Assembly: GCF_000813725.1 (NCBI RefSeq)
Contig: NZ_JWLD01000052.1
Location: 1-54,667, forward strand
Source: Leisingera sp. ANG-Vp
GTDB taxonomy: Bacteria; Pseudomonadota; Alphaproteobacteria; Rhodobacterales; Rhodobacteraceae
DNA: 54,667 nt
Direction of reading: 5' to 3'
The notes below the pieces were generated by a model. That model saw only the letters and a list, made by a program, of their open reading frames with translations, did no database searches and was not told the origin of the DNA. The translations under genes were made by a program, and so were the position numbers. Positions 46,269 through 54,252 of this stretch are shown here, in pieces (the stretch's first letter is position 1; each line of letters opens with the position of its first letter).

Positions 46269-47079
46269 GGCTTTTGCGCCCGCCAAGATCAACCTGACCC
46301 TGCATGTGACCGGCCGCCGCGAGGACGGCTACCACCTGCTGGATTCGCTGGTGGTCTTTGCGGATGCCGGAGACCGGCTGCAGCTGGAGCCGGGACCGGA
46401 GATGATCCTGGATGTCACCGGTCCTTTTGCCGAAGGCGTGCCTGCGGATCAGCGCAATCTGGTCTGGAAGGCCGCAGAGGGGGCCGGCTGGCGCGGCAGG
46501 ATCCGCCTCGACAAGCAATTGCCTCATGGCGCCGGTATCGGCGGCGGATCCTCCGATGCGGCGGCTGCGCTCCGGGCTCTATCAGGACAGGGCATCAGGA
46601 CGCCGGAAGCTCTGCCGCTGTCCTTGGGGGCCGACGTGCCGGTTTGCCTGACGGCAAGAGCCGCACGCATGTCGGGAATCGGCGAATGCATCACGCCAGT
46701 TGCATTGCCGCAACTGCCCGCGCTGCTGGTCAACCCCGGTGTGCCGGTGCCGACAGGTGCGGTGTTCAGCGCGCTGGCGATGCGCAACAACCCTGCCATG
46801 CCGGAAGAGTTTCCTGAATTCGATGGCCCGGCGGACTGTGCGGCCTGGCTGGCGGCGCAGCGCAATGATCTGGAAATTCCCGCTATGGGGGTTGCGCGGG
46901 AAATTGAATTTGTCCTCGATGAGCTGAGAGTGACATCACGTGCTTTGCTGGCCCGGATGTCGGGCTCGGGATCCACTTGCTTTGCGCTTTACCCGACATT
47001 GAAGGCGGCGCATTTTGCGGCCTATGAGATCGAAGCTGCGCATCCGGACTGGTGGTGCCGCGCCGTCACCCTGTCCTGA
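46258..47079 (+). CDS. ispE: 4-diphosphocytidyl-2-C-methyl-D-erythritol kinase IspE
   Basis: The 273-residue GHMP kinase phosphorylates CDP-methylerythritol in the non-mevalonate isoprenoid pathway. Motifs are AFAPAKINLTLHVTGRREDG (5-24), the ATP loop LPHGAGIGGGSSDAAAAL (about 87-104) and the C-terminal RMSGSGSTCFALY (about 236-248). It supplies isoprenoid units for the polyprenyl synthase encoded just beyond the R1 repeat and for UbiA. The start at 46258 is fixed by homology and the overlap. Confidence 0.95.
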   Translation: MAVEAFAPAKINLTLHVTGRREDGYHLLDSLVVFADAGDRLQLEPGPEMILDVTGPFAEGVPADQRNLVWKAAEGAGWRGRIRLDKQLPHGAGIGGGSSDAAAALRALSGQGIRTPEALPLSLGADVPVCLTARAARMSGIGECITPVALPQLPALLVNPGVPVPTGAVFSALAMRNNPAMPEEFPEFDGPADCAAWLAAQRNDLEIPAMGVAREIEFVLDELRVTSRALLARMSGSGSTCFALYPTLKAAHFAAYEIEAAHPDWWCRAVTLS

Positions 47080-47102
47080 AGCGCCGCGCCTGGAACGGAA
47101 CA

Positions 47103-47214
47103 CTCCCGCCCGCGGCACCGCGCATCAAAGATGCTTGCCCGCCGTTGGGCATAGCGCCGCGCTGGCGCACGGCGCGCCGCCGCCCTGCTGCTTCTTTCTG
47201 GTCAGAAATACCCC
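47103..47214 (+). repeat. R1 intergenic element, copy d (plus orientation, complete)
   Basis: Twenty-three bases after the ispE stop: CTCCCGCCC (47103-47111), CATCAAAGATG (47123-47133), GTTGGGC (47144-47150), hairpin GCGCC-GCGCT-GGCGC (47154-47168) and the module CTTCTTTCTGGTCAGAAATA (47191-47210). In this copy the fourth module is itself a palindrome, TTTCTG-GT-CAGAAA. It fills the convergent gap to the polyprenyl synthase gene. Confidence 0.75.
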
Positions 47215-47253
47215 GAGGGGGCAGCGCCCCCTTCCTCTGCTTAACGAACCGGC

Positions 47254-48252
47254 TCAGTTCAGCCGCGACACCACATAGTCGGCCAGGTCACTCAGCATTG
47301 TGCGGATCTCATGATCAGGCAGCACCTCCAGCGCGTCCCGTGCCTTGGCAGCCCAGCCATAGGCGTCCTCGCGGGTGGCCTCCAGCGTCTTGTACTTCGC
47401 CATCAGCGCCAGCGCCTGATCCAGGTCGCCCTCTTCCTGCTTGCCCTTCTCGATGGTGCGCATCCAGAAGGCGCGTTCTTCGTCCGTCGCCTGCGCCACT
47501 GCCTTGATCACCGGCAGGGTCAGCTTGCGCTCGCGGAAATCATCGCCGACGTTCTTGCCAGTGGCTTTGCTGTCGCCCTGATAGTCCAGCAGGTCATCGG
47601 CAATCTGGAAGGCAATCCCCAGCGCATCGCCATAGGCAAACAGCGCCTTCACCTGCTCTTCCGGAGCGCCGGCAATCACCCCTCCCACTTCAGTCGCCGC
47701 CGAGAACAGCGCCGCGGTCTTGCCGCGCACCACCTGCAGATAGATGTCCTCATCGGTCTTCAGGTTCGACGCCGCGGTCATCTGCAGCACTTCGCCTTCG
47801 GCAATGGTGGCCGAGGCATTGGCGAGAATGTCCAGCACCCGCAGCGAGCCGGTCTCCACCATCAGCTGGAAGCTGCGGGCAAAGAGGTAATCGCCCACCA
47901 GAACCGAGCTTTTGTTGTCCCACAGAAGGTTCGCCGTCGGCCGGCCGCGCCGCTGGGCGCTCTCATCCACCACATCGTCATGCAGCAGGGTGGCGGTGTG
48001 GATGAACTCCACCGTCGCCGCCAGTTTCAGGTGATGGTCGCCCTCGTAGCCGCACATCCGCGCCGCCGCCAGCGTCAGCATCGGCCGCAGCCGCTTGCCG
48101 CCGGCCTCAACCAGATGCGCGGTCACTTCCGGAATGCGCGGTGCGTGCTCGGACGCCATCCGCGTGCGGATCAGCGTGTTTACCGCCTCCAGCTCTTCCT
48201 GCAGCGTTGCGGCCAGCATTTCGTGCGGCTTCCTGGTCATCACTTGGTCCAT
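47254..48252 (-). CDS. Long-chain polyprenyl diphosphate synthase
   Basis: The 332-residue enzyme extends farnesyl or geranyl diphosphate to the side chain of ubiquinone (probably C50 in this group). Both Asp-rich motifs are complete: LLHDDVVDESAQRRG (first, about 97-111) and IADDLLDYQGD (second, about 224-234). GGKRLRPML (about 58-66) is the usual substrate loop. The exact chain length cannot be read from the sequence. The start at 48252 is chosen by homology. It is divergent from the DUF2007 gene (57-base gap). Confidence 0.94.
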   Translation of the reverse strand: MDQVMTRKPHEMLAATLQEELEAVNTLIRTRMASEHAPRIPEVTAHLVEAGGKRLRPMLTLAAARMCGYEGDHHLKLAATVEFIHTATLLHDDVVDESAQRRGRPTANLLWDNKSSVLVGDYLFARSFQLMVETGSLRVLDILANASATIAEGEVLQMTAASNLKTDEDIYLQVVRGKTAALFSAATEVGGVIAGAPEEQVKALFAYGDALGIAFQIADDLLDYQGDSKATGKNVGDDFRERKLTLPVIKAVAQATDEERAFWMRTIEKGKQEEGDLDQALALMAKYKTLEATREDAYGWAAKARDALEVLPDHEIRTMLSDLADYVVSRLN

Positions 48253-48309
48253 CACATTCCTGCCTGCGAGGCTCGACAAGACCCGCGCCTTGCCCTTAGA
48301 TCCGTTCTC

Positions 48310-48525
48310 ATGAAAGAGCTTTTGCGCAGCACCGATCCGACGATCATGGCCTTTGCCTCCGCCCTCCTTGAGGGAGAGGATATAGACTGCTTTCAAATGG
48401 ACGTAAATATGAGCATCCTGGAAGGCGGGATCGGAATTTTCCCGCGCCGCCTGATGGTGCATGAGGATGATTACGATGAGGCGCTGATCGTGATGCGCGA
48501 CAATGAAATCCCATTGGGAAGATGA
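48310..48525 (+). CDS. DUF2007-type small protein
   Basis: The 71-residue protein reads MKELLRSTDPTIMAFASALL, then GEDIDCFQMDVNMSILEGGI and ends DEALIVMRDNEIPLGR. This is the DUF2007 pattern (sometimes called putative signal-transducing protein), in which a ferredoxin-like beta-alpha-beta fold looks like a regulatory module. The stop overlaps the next start as ATGA, so it is translated with the TrmN6-like methylase. Confidence 0.85.
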   Translation: MKELLRSTDPTIMAFASALLEGEDIDCFQMDVNMSILEGGIGIFPRRLMVHEDDYDEALIVMRDNEIPLGR

Positions 48526-49292
48526 GCGGCTTTCAGGACAGCGACCTGACCTGCAACGGCTTTCTGGGCGGTAGGGTGCAGCTGCGGCAGCCCGTCCGCG
48601 GCTACCGGGCGGGGGTGGACCCGGTGCTGCTGGCAGCCGCGGTGCCGGCCAAACCGGGCGAGACGCTGCTGGAACTCGGCTGCGGGGCCGGCCAGGCGCT
48701 GCTCTGCGCCGCGGCGCGGGTGCCGGGGCTGGTGCTCGCGGGCGTCGAACTGCAGCCGCCTTATGCCGCTCTGGCGCGGCGCAACGGGGCTGAAAACGGC
48801 CGGCAGATCGAAGTTTTCGAAGCCGACCTCTCGGCGCTGCCCGATGCGCTGAAACAGCGGCAGTTCCACCACGTCATCGCCAATCCGCCTTATTACAAGG
48901 CGGGTGCCCATAGTCCGTCGCAGGACGCAGGCCGCCGGGTGGCTTTGGGGGAGGAGACACCGCTCGCAGATTGGATCAGTACCGCAGCCCGCCGCTTGGC
49001 GCCCAAAGGGTATCTGCACATGATCCAGCGGGCCGACCGGCTGCCGGACATGCTGGCGGCCTGCGGCGCGCTGGGTTCCATCGAGGTGCTGCCGCTTGCG
49101 CCGCGGGAAGGGCGCGCGGCGGAATTGGTCATCCTGCGCGCACGCAAGGGGGGCAGGGCGGACTTTCGTCTGCATGCACCGCTGATTCTGCATGAAGGCA
49201 ACCGGCACGAGCAGGACGGGGACAGCTACCGGCCGGAAATCCGCGCTGTTCTGCGGGACGGGGCAGCCTTGCCTTGGCCGAAACCTGCCTGA
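48522..49292 (+). CDS. tRNA1(Val) A37 N6-methyltransferase-like enzyme (TrmN6 type)
   Basis: The 256-residue SAM-dependent methylase has the SAM loop LLELGCGAGQALLCAAARV (about 49-67) and the N6-adenine catalytic motif ANPPYYKAG (about 124-132). The start FLGGRVQLRQPVRGYRAGVD (about 13-32) is also typical of TrmN6/YfiC proteins. It probably methylates an adenine in tRNA; the exact site is inferred from the family. Confidence 0.88.
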   Translation: MSGFQDSDLTCNGFLGGRVQLRQPVRGYRAGVDPVLLAAAVPAKPGETLLELGCGAGQALLCAAARVPGLVLAGVELQPPYAALARRNGAENGRQIEVFEADLSALPDALKQRQFHHVIANPPYYKAGAHSPSQDAGRRVALGEETPLADWISTAARRLAPKGYLHMIQRADRLPDMLAACGALGSIEVLPLAPREGRAAELVILRARKGGRADFRLHAPLILHEGNRHEQDGDSYRPEIRAVLRDGAALPWPKPA

Positions 49293-49518
49293 CGCGTTCC
49301 GGCGCAACCGTAAGGCCGGTTTCCAAAAGTTTCAACCATAGAGAAATTTCAGCAGCAAAACTCTGCCATAAGGAGCGCTTGCCTGCGGCAAATTGCGCGG
49401 CGCATAGCCGATATGAAAATTTCATGACAAAAATAGTGCGGCTGCAGCGTGACAGACGCGGAAACTTGTGGTCCACTCTTTCTGTCAAACACATCTAGCT
49501 CAAAGAAGGAGGGTTGCC

Positions 49519-49692
49519 ATGAGCCTCAGCTCGCATCTGACCGAACTTAAGAAGAAGCACGAGCATCTGAGCATGGAAGTGGAACAGGCCCAACGATCAC
49601 CCGGTACCGATGATCTGCAAATTGCGGCAATGAAAAAGCAGAAGCTGAAGCTGAAGGAAGAGATTTCGCGGCTGACAGCAGACGCAGTCTGA
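49519..49692 (+). CDS. YdcH-like (DUF465) small coiled-coil protein
   Basis: The 57-residue protein is one helical hairpin: SLSSHLTELKKKHEHLSMEV and then IAAMKKQKLKLKEEISRL. This is the DUF465 pattern of short, highly charged coiled-coil proteins of unknown role. AAGGAGGG precedes ATG 49519 at ideal spacing. A rho-independent terminator follows. The 226 bases upstream hold an ATGAAAATTTCAT palindrome (49413-49425) but no gene I can support. Confidence 0.88.
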   Translation: MSLSSHLTELKKKHEHLSMEVEQAQRSPGTDDLQIAAMKKQKLKLKEEISRLTADAV

Positions 49693-49726
49693 AGAGTTCC
49701 GCCGGGCGAGCCCGGCACAAGTTTTG

Positions 49727-49757
49727 GAGGGCCTGCCCGGTACGGCGGCCCTCTTTT
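49727..49757 (+). terminator. Rho-independent terminator of the ydcH-like gene
   Basis: Perfect 7-bp stem GAGGGCC/GGCCCTC with a 13-base loop and TTTT on the plus strand, 35 bases after the stop. Confidence 0.8.
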
Positions 49758-49767
49758 CATTTCCGGA

Positions 49768-50631
49768 TCACTTCGCGGCGCTGGCCCGTGCCGCAATCAG
49801 CGCGCCGCCGGTGATCAAGGCCGCCGCCAGAGCCAGCCCCCATGAGGCCGCGGCGATCCCCGCCAGCACAAGGATCAGCGTCGACAGCAGGGGCGCGGCA
49901 TAGGAGCTGGTGCCGAGCATCTGAATGTCGCCCTGTTTGACACCGATGTCCCAGACATAGAAGGCCAGTCCGACGGGGCCGAGGCCCAGCAGCAGGGTTG
50001 AGATCCAGCCCAGAGAGCCTGCAGGCCAGACCGTTTCCTCCAGTGCAAAATGCAGACCCCAGGACGCTGCAGCTGTGGCCAGGCAGAAGACAGCAACCGA
50101 ACTGGTCGGCGCCTTGCCCACCAGCCGGGACAGAACCGAATAACCCGACCATGTGAGCGCGCACAGGAGCGCCAGCCCGTACCCCGGCAAGTACTGCGCT
50201 TCAAACCCGCCGCCGCCGCCCGAAATGATCGTCGCCGCCCCGGCAAAGCCCAGGCCGGCGCCAATCAGATGCCCCGCCTTCAGCTTCTCGCCGGGCAGCA
50301 GGCCGGAGAACAGCACGATCAGCAGCGGCCACAGATAGGCGATCAGCCCGGCCTCTGCCGCCGGCGCCAGCCGCAGCGCCGAGAAGTACAGCGCGTGATA
50401 GCCAAACAGGCCGAGGGTGCCAAAGGCGTAGACCTTGAAAGGCACGTTCTTCAGCTGCCCCAGCTTGCCCGAGGCTGCGGTCCAGATGATCCCCAGCGTG
50501 CCGCCAATGCTGAAACACAGCGCGTTCAGCAGCAGCGGCGGCGCTGGTTCGGATCCAACGGTCAGCAAGGCCAGGAGCGACCACAGCAGGACAGCGATAA
50601 AGCCAATAGCGGTCGCGCGGGTCTTGGTCAT
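49768..50631 (-). CDS. DMT-superfamily (EamA) exporter, YddG-like
   Basis: The 287-residue protein has ten hydrophobic helices in two EamA repeats. The N-terminus, TKTRATAIGFIAVLLWSLLA, resembles YddG, an exporter of aromatic amino acids and related compounds. AYLWPLLIVLFSGLL and GYGLALLCALTWSGYSVLSR are typical helix turns. The substrate is open. Its ATG overlaps the LysR gene stop as ATGA, so the regulator and transporter are one unit. Confidence 0.9.
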   Translation of the reverse strand: MTKTRATAIGFIAVLLWSLLALLTVGSEPAPPLLLNALCFSIGGTLGIIWTAASGKLGQLKNVPFKVYAFGTLGLFGYHALYFSALRLAPAAEAGLIAYLWPLLIVLFSGLLPGEKLKAGHLIGAGLGFAGAATIISGGGGGFEAQYLPGYGLALLCALTWSGYSVLSRLVGKAPTSSVAVFCLATAAASWGLHFALEETVWPAGSLGWISTLLLGLGPVGLAFYVWDIGVKQGDIQMLGTSSYAAPLLSTLILVLAGIAAASWGLALAAALITGGALIAARASAAK

Positions 50632-51575
50632 GGCGGGGGGATGTCCTCGACGGGTATGATCTCAAATTCATCCGAGACGTAGGCGGTTTTGTCGATCTCG
50701 GCAATGAACCAGTCGCGGAACGCAGCGATCTGCGGCCGGGTTTCGGTCCCGGGTGCACAGAGGAACCGGAAATGCGCCTTGGTCTCGATCGCGGTCTTGA
50801 AAGGCGCCACCAGGCGGCCTGCGTGCAGATCGGTGATCGCCATGCCGCGCCGCCCCAGCGCCACCCCGGCGCCTGCGACGGCGGCGTCAATCGCGTGATC
50901 CGCTTGTGAGAAATGCGAGCCATGCGTCGGGGTGAAATCAATGCCTTGGGTGCGGAACCAGGCTGGCCAGTCGACAGGCGGGTCCAGGAAATCAATCGAC
51001 TCGTCAAAGATCAGCGGCGCCTTCATCAGGCTTTCGGGCGTGGTGTAGCGCTCCGCCAGCTCTGGTGACATCACCGGGGTCACCCATTCCGGCGGTACCG
51101 GCAGCACGTACAGCCCTGGATCCGGTCCGTAGCCAAAGCGGATCGCCACGTCGACCTCGTCCCGCACAAAATCCATGATCCGCAGCGTGGCCGAAAACCG
51201 CAGGTCGATCTCCGGATGCGCGCGGGCAAACTCATACAGCCGCGGCGCCAGCCATTTTGCTGTCAGCCCCGGTCCGGCCGTCACCGTCAGCGTGGTGTTG
51301 TCCTGCAGCCGCCGGGTGGCACGCCAGGCTGCCGTCAATGTCTCGAACCCTTCCGCTGCGCCCGGGGCCAGCGTCTTGCCCGCCTCGGTCAGCTCCACCG
51401 CCCGGTTCAGGCGGCGGAACAGCGGCTGGCCCAAATGCTCCTCCAGCGATTTGATCTGAAAGGACAGCGCGGCCGGGGTCACGTTCAGCTCCTCCGCCGC
51501 TTTGGCAAAGGACATGTGGCGGGCGGCAGCGTCAAAGGCGCGCAAAGCGGTGAGGGGTGGCAGGCGGTCAGTCAT
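50628..51575 (-). CDS. LysR-family transcriptional regulator (GcvA-like)
   Basis: The 315-residue protein has the winged helix (PPLTALRAFDAAARHMSFAK, then AEELNVTPAALSFQIKSLEE at about 26-45) and the effector-binding domain after about 90. The sequence style (TALRAFDAAARHMSF, LTVTAGPGLTAKWLAPRL) is that of the GcvA group. It probably controls its coupled exporter and the divergent 49-residue gene. The short 113-base divergent gap would hold the operator. Confidence 0.92.
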   Translation of the reverse strand: MTDRLPPLTALRAFDAAARHMSFAKAAEELNVTPAALSFQIKSLEEHLGQPLFRRLNRAVELTEAGKTLAPGAAEGFETLTAAWRATRRLQDNTTLTVTAGPGLTAKWLAPRLYEFARAHPEIDLRFSATLRIMDFVRDEVDVAIRFGYGPDPGLYVLPVPPEWVTPVMSPELAERYTTPESLMKAPLIFDESIDFLDPPVDWPAWFRTQGIDFTPTHGSHFSQADHAIDAAVAGAGVALGRRGMAITDLHAGRLVAPFKTAIETKAHFRFLCAPGTETRPQIAAFRDWFIAEIDKTAYVSDEFEIIPVEDIPPP

Positions 51576-51688
51576 CTTCACATAAGTATACCTTAACTGA
51601 AGTCTGGAAAAGACTCGTTTGTCCGTTTGACGGAACGTCCTCATATTGGGTGCAGATAAAGGATACTGATCCGGGAAGGAGGCCTGAA

Positions 51689-51838
51689 ATGCTGGAATAC
51701 ACTGCTGACGCCGCCACCAAGACTGCCATGGCCCGCGCCCATGCCGAACGCGGGCAGGTGCTGAAACAGGCGTGGACCTGGCTGTTCGGCAAGCGGCATG
51801 TGCCCGCCCTCCGCCCCAAGGTTTCCCGCTGGGCCTGA
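51689..51838 (+). CDS. Small 49-residue protein, unknown function
   Basis: The frame reads MLEYTADAATKTAMARAHAE, a helical stretch, then an aromatic patch AWTWLFGKR and a basic end (RPKVSRW). AAGGAGG lies six bases before the ATG, one of the best ribosome sites in the window, and a perfect terminator follows within 30 bases. Both support a real gene. Its position, divergent from a LysR-type regulator, suggests regulated expression. I cannot name a family. Confidence 0.7.
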   Translation: MLEYTADAATKTAMARAHAERGQVLKQAWTWLFGKRHVPALRPKVSRWA

Positions 51839-51866
51839 GCGCGCAAACGTCCTTACGGGATAGGAA

Positions 51867-51894
51867 AAGGGCCGGTCCATCTGGACCGGCCCTT
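51867..51894. terminator. Bidirectional terminator between the 49-residue gene and phaB
   Basis: A 12-bp perfect stem AAGGGCCGGTCC/GGACCGGCCCTT with the loop ATCT. T-rich sequence follows on the minus strand (TTCC), with a shorter T-run on the plus strand. It serves both convergent genes. Confidence 0.8.
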
Positions 51895-51917
51895 GCCGTT
51901 TCTGCTGATACGAAAAA

Positions 51918-52640
51918 TCAGACGAAGAACTGCGCGCCGTTGGCGGAGATGGTCGAGCCGTTGATGAAGCCCGAGTCGTCGGAGGCCAGGAAGGCCACGC
52001 AGCGGGCGATCTCTTCCGGCTCGCCCAGACGGCCGGCCGGGATCTGGCCGATGATCGATTCGCGCACCTTTTCCGGAACCGCCATCACCATCTCGGTGGC
52101 GATATAGCCGGGGCAGACGGCGTTGGCGGTGATGCCTGCGCGGGCGCCTTCCTGGGCCAGAGATTTCACGATGCCCAGATCGCCGGCTTTGGTGGCGGCA
52201 TAGTTCACCTGGGCGAACTGGCCTTTCTGGCCGTTGATCGAGGAGATCACGATGACGCGGCCGAACTTGCGCTCGCGCATGCCGGGCCAGATCGGGTGCA
52301 CGGTGTTGAACACGCCGGTCAGGTTGGTGTCGATCACCTGCTGCCACTGCTCGGGCGTCATCTTGTGGAACGGCGCGTCGCGGGTGATGCCGGCATTGGC
52401 CACCACGATGTCGATCGGGCCCAGTTCCTCTTCGACCTTGGCGATGCCTGCAGCGCTTTCCTCGTAGCTGCCCACATTCCACTTATAGGTCTTGATACCG
52501 GTTTCCTCGGTAAACTTTGCCGCGGCTTCGTCATTGCCGGCATAGGTCGCTGCCACAGTGCAGCCTTGCGCCTGCAGCGCCTGGGAAATTGCTGCGCCGA
52601 TGCCGCGGGAGCCGCCGGTGACGAGTGCAGTACGTGCCAT
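51918..52640 (-). CDS. phaB: Acetoacetyl-CoA reductase PhaB
   Basis: This 240-residue short-chain dehydrogenase reduces acetoacetyl-CoA to 3-hydroxybutyryl-CoA with NADPH for PHB synthesis. It has TALVTGGSRGIGAAISQALQ (3-22, the NADP fold), VANAGITRDAPFHKM (about 82-96), the Ser in VIVISSINGQKG (about 133-144) and the catalytic YAATKAG (about 148-154). It follows phaA after 189 bases with its own terminator between them. Confidence 0.96.
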   Translation of the reverse strand: MARTALVTGGSRGIGAAISQALQAQGCTVAATYAGNDEAAAKFTEETGIKTYKWNVGSYEESAAGIAKVEEELGPIDIVVANAGITRDAPFHKMTPEQWQQVIDTNLTGVFNTVHPIWPGMRERKFGRVIVISSINGQKGQFAQVNYAATKAGDLGIVKSLAQEGARAGITANAVCPGYIATEMVMAVPEKVRESIIGQIPAGRLGEPEEIARCVAFLASDDSGFINGSTISANGAQFFV

Positions 52641-52697
52641 TCAAGAATCCTCCAGTCATAGTCTCTTGGTAATCTTGCTACAGATTCCAATTAGTGA

Positions 52698-52714
52698 GCG
52701 CAACAATATTGCGC
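52698..52714. promoter_or_regulatory. Palindrome upstream of phaB
   Basis: GCGCAA-CAATA-TTGCGC, 58 bases before the phaB start, in a TGC/GCA-rich A+T patch. It shares the TTGC/GCAA style of the palindrome before phaA and is a candidate PhaR-type site. Confidence 0.4.
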
Positions 52715-52771
52715 AGCAAATTTCTGCGTTGCCGCGAAAAAATTGTCGCACCTGCAGTATAGGCTGCCCAT

Positions 52772-52804
52772 GTAAAAGAAAAAGGACGCCCGGGGGGCGT
52801 CCTT
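52772..52804 (-). terminator. Rho-independent terminator of phaA
   Basis: A 10-bp stem AAGGACGCCC/GGGCGTCCTT with a GGG loop. On the minus strand it is followed by TTTTTCTTTT. It lies 26 bases after the phaA stop. Confidence 0.85.
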
Positions 52805-52829
52805 CTCATTTAACGGTGTGTTGCTGGTT

Positions 52830-54005
52830 TTATGGGCGCTCGACACACATGGCGACGCCCATGCCGCCGCCGATGCACAGGGTGGCGAGGCCTTTCTTGG
52901 CGCCGCTGCGCTTCATTTCAAACAGCAGGGTGTTCAGAACCCGGCAGCCGGAGGCGCCGATCGGGTGGCCGATGGCAATGGCGCCGCCGTTCACGTTCAC
53001 AATCGACGGATCCCAGCCCATGTCCTTGTTCACCGCGCAGGCCTGGGCGGCAAAGGCTTCGTTGGCTTCGACCAGATCCAGGTCGCCCACGGACCAGCCG
53101 GCTTTCTCCAGCGCCTTGCGCGACGCATAGACCGGGCCCACGCCCATGATCGACGGGTCGAGGCCGGCAGTGGCGTAAGACGCGATGCGGGCCAGCGGCT
53201 CGATGCCGCGGCGCTCGGCTTCATCGGCGCTCATCAGCAGGGTGGCGGCGGCGCCGTCGTTCAGGCCGGAGGCGTTTGCCGCAGTGACCGAACCGTCCTT
53301 GGTGAAGGCCGGGCGCAGCTTCTGCATCGCTTCCATGGTGGCGCCGTGACGGATGTATTCGTCCGCGTCCACGGTGATGTCGCCCTTGCGGTGCTTGACC
53401 ACAAACGGGGTGATCTCATCAGCGAATTTGCCCGCTTTCTGCGCCGCTTCCGCCTTGTTTTGCGATGCCACGGCGAATTCGTCCTGCATGTCGCGGGAGA
53501 TCTGCCACTGGTTGGCCACGTTCTCTGCGGTCTGGCCCATGTGGTAGCCGTTGAAAGCGTCCCACAGGCCGTCGCGGATCATGGTGTCGATGTATTTGAG
53601 GTCGCCCATCTTGTGGCCGGCGCGCAGATGCGCGGCATGGGGGGAGAGGGTCATGTTCTCCTGGCCGCCGGCGGCCACGATCGAGGCGTCGCCCAGCTGG
53701 ATGTGCTGTGCGCCCAGTGCCACGGCACGCAGGCCGGAGCCGCAGACCTGGTTGATGCCCCAGGCAGCGCTTTCCTGCGGCAGGCCCGCATTGATATGCG
53801 CCTGGCGGGCCGGGTTCTGGCCCTGGGCGGCGGTCAGCACCTGGCCCATGATGGTTTCCGACACTTCGGATTTGTCCACACCGGCCCGCTCCACCACGGC
53901 TTCCAGCACCGCGGCGCCCAGGTCATGGGCCGGGGTATTGGCGAACGAGCCGCCAAAGGAGCCGACGGCGGTGCGCGCGGCGGATGCGATTACAACATTG
54001 GTCAT
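52830..54005 (-). CDS. phaA: Acetyl-CoA acetyltransferase (beta-ketothiolase) PhaA
   Basis: This 391-residue thiolase condenses two acetyl-CoA to acetoacetyl-CoA. The nucleophilic Cys is in [17 protein letters not shown] (about 83-99), the second site [20 protein letters not shown] (about 338-357, with the catalytic His) and the base Cys in [14 protein letters not shown] (near 374-387) are present. It precedes phaB, and a perfect 18-bp palindrome lies 114 bases upstream. Confidence 0.96.
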   Translation of the reverse strand: MTNVVIASAARTAVGSFGGSFANTPAHDLGAAVLEAVVERAGVDKSEVSETIMGQVLTAAQGQNPARQAHINAGLPQESAAWGINQVCGSGLRAVALGAQHIQLGDASIVAAGGQENMTLSPHAAHLRAGHKMGDLKYIDTMIRDGLWDAFNGYHMGQTAENVANQWQISRDMQDEFAVASQNKAEAAQKAGKFADEITPFVVKHRKGDITVDADEYIRHGATMEAMQKLRPAFTKDGSVTAANASGLNDGAAATLLMSADEAERRGIEPLARIASYATAGLDPSIMGVGPVYASRKALEKAGWSVGDLDLVEANEAFAAQACAVNKDMGWDPSIVNVNGGAIAIGHPIGASGCRVLNTLLFEMKRSGAKKGLATLCIGGGMGVAMCVERP

Positions 54006-54118
54006 TGATTCTGGTCCTCTGCCATCAATTCAGGTCTCCCGGGAGAGCCCCGCCTGGCCGATGAAAAATCGGCCGCGCAAGAATCTTTCCCGAATCCTCC
54101 GGGTACCGACATAATCTA

Positions 54119-54136
54119 TTGCTGCACGTGCAGCAA
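54119..54136. promoter_or_regulatory. Perfect palindrome upstream of phaA (PhaR-like site)
   Basis: TTGCTGCACGTGCAGCAA, 18 bp, contains CTGC-N4-GCAG, the type of site described for the PHB repressor PhaR in Rhodobacter and Paracoccus (from memory). It overlaps a possible minus-strand promoter (TTGCTG, 17 bases, TATGTC). PhaR would repress phaAB when no PHB granules are present. Confidence 0.6.
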
Positions 54137-54252
54137 TTGACAGGGTGTCTCAGGGAGAGCGCAGGAGTCAACCGCCAGAACCGTCCCAAGTTGTACGAAT
54201 TCGGTCATCCCGGGTGTTTTGATGCTGCATGGCAGCAAATCCGATGTTCCGG

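Noticed and set aside
47195-47208. Reading the R1 fourth module TTTCTG-GT-CAGAAA as a GbsR operator
   Set aside because: It shares the TTTCTG half with the operator pair at 12675 and 13290, but the centre is two bases instead of six and it lies after a stop codon. Treated as coincidence.
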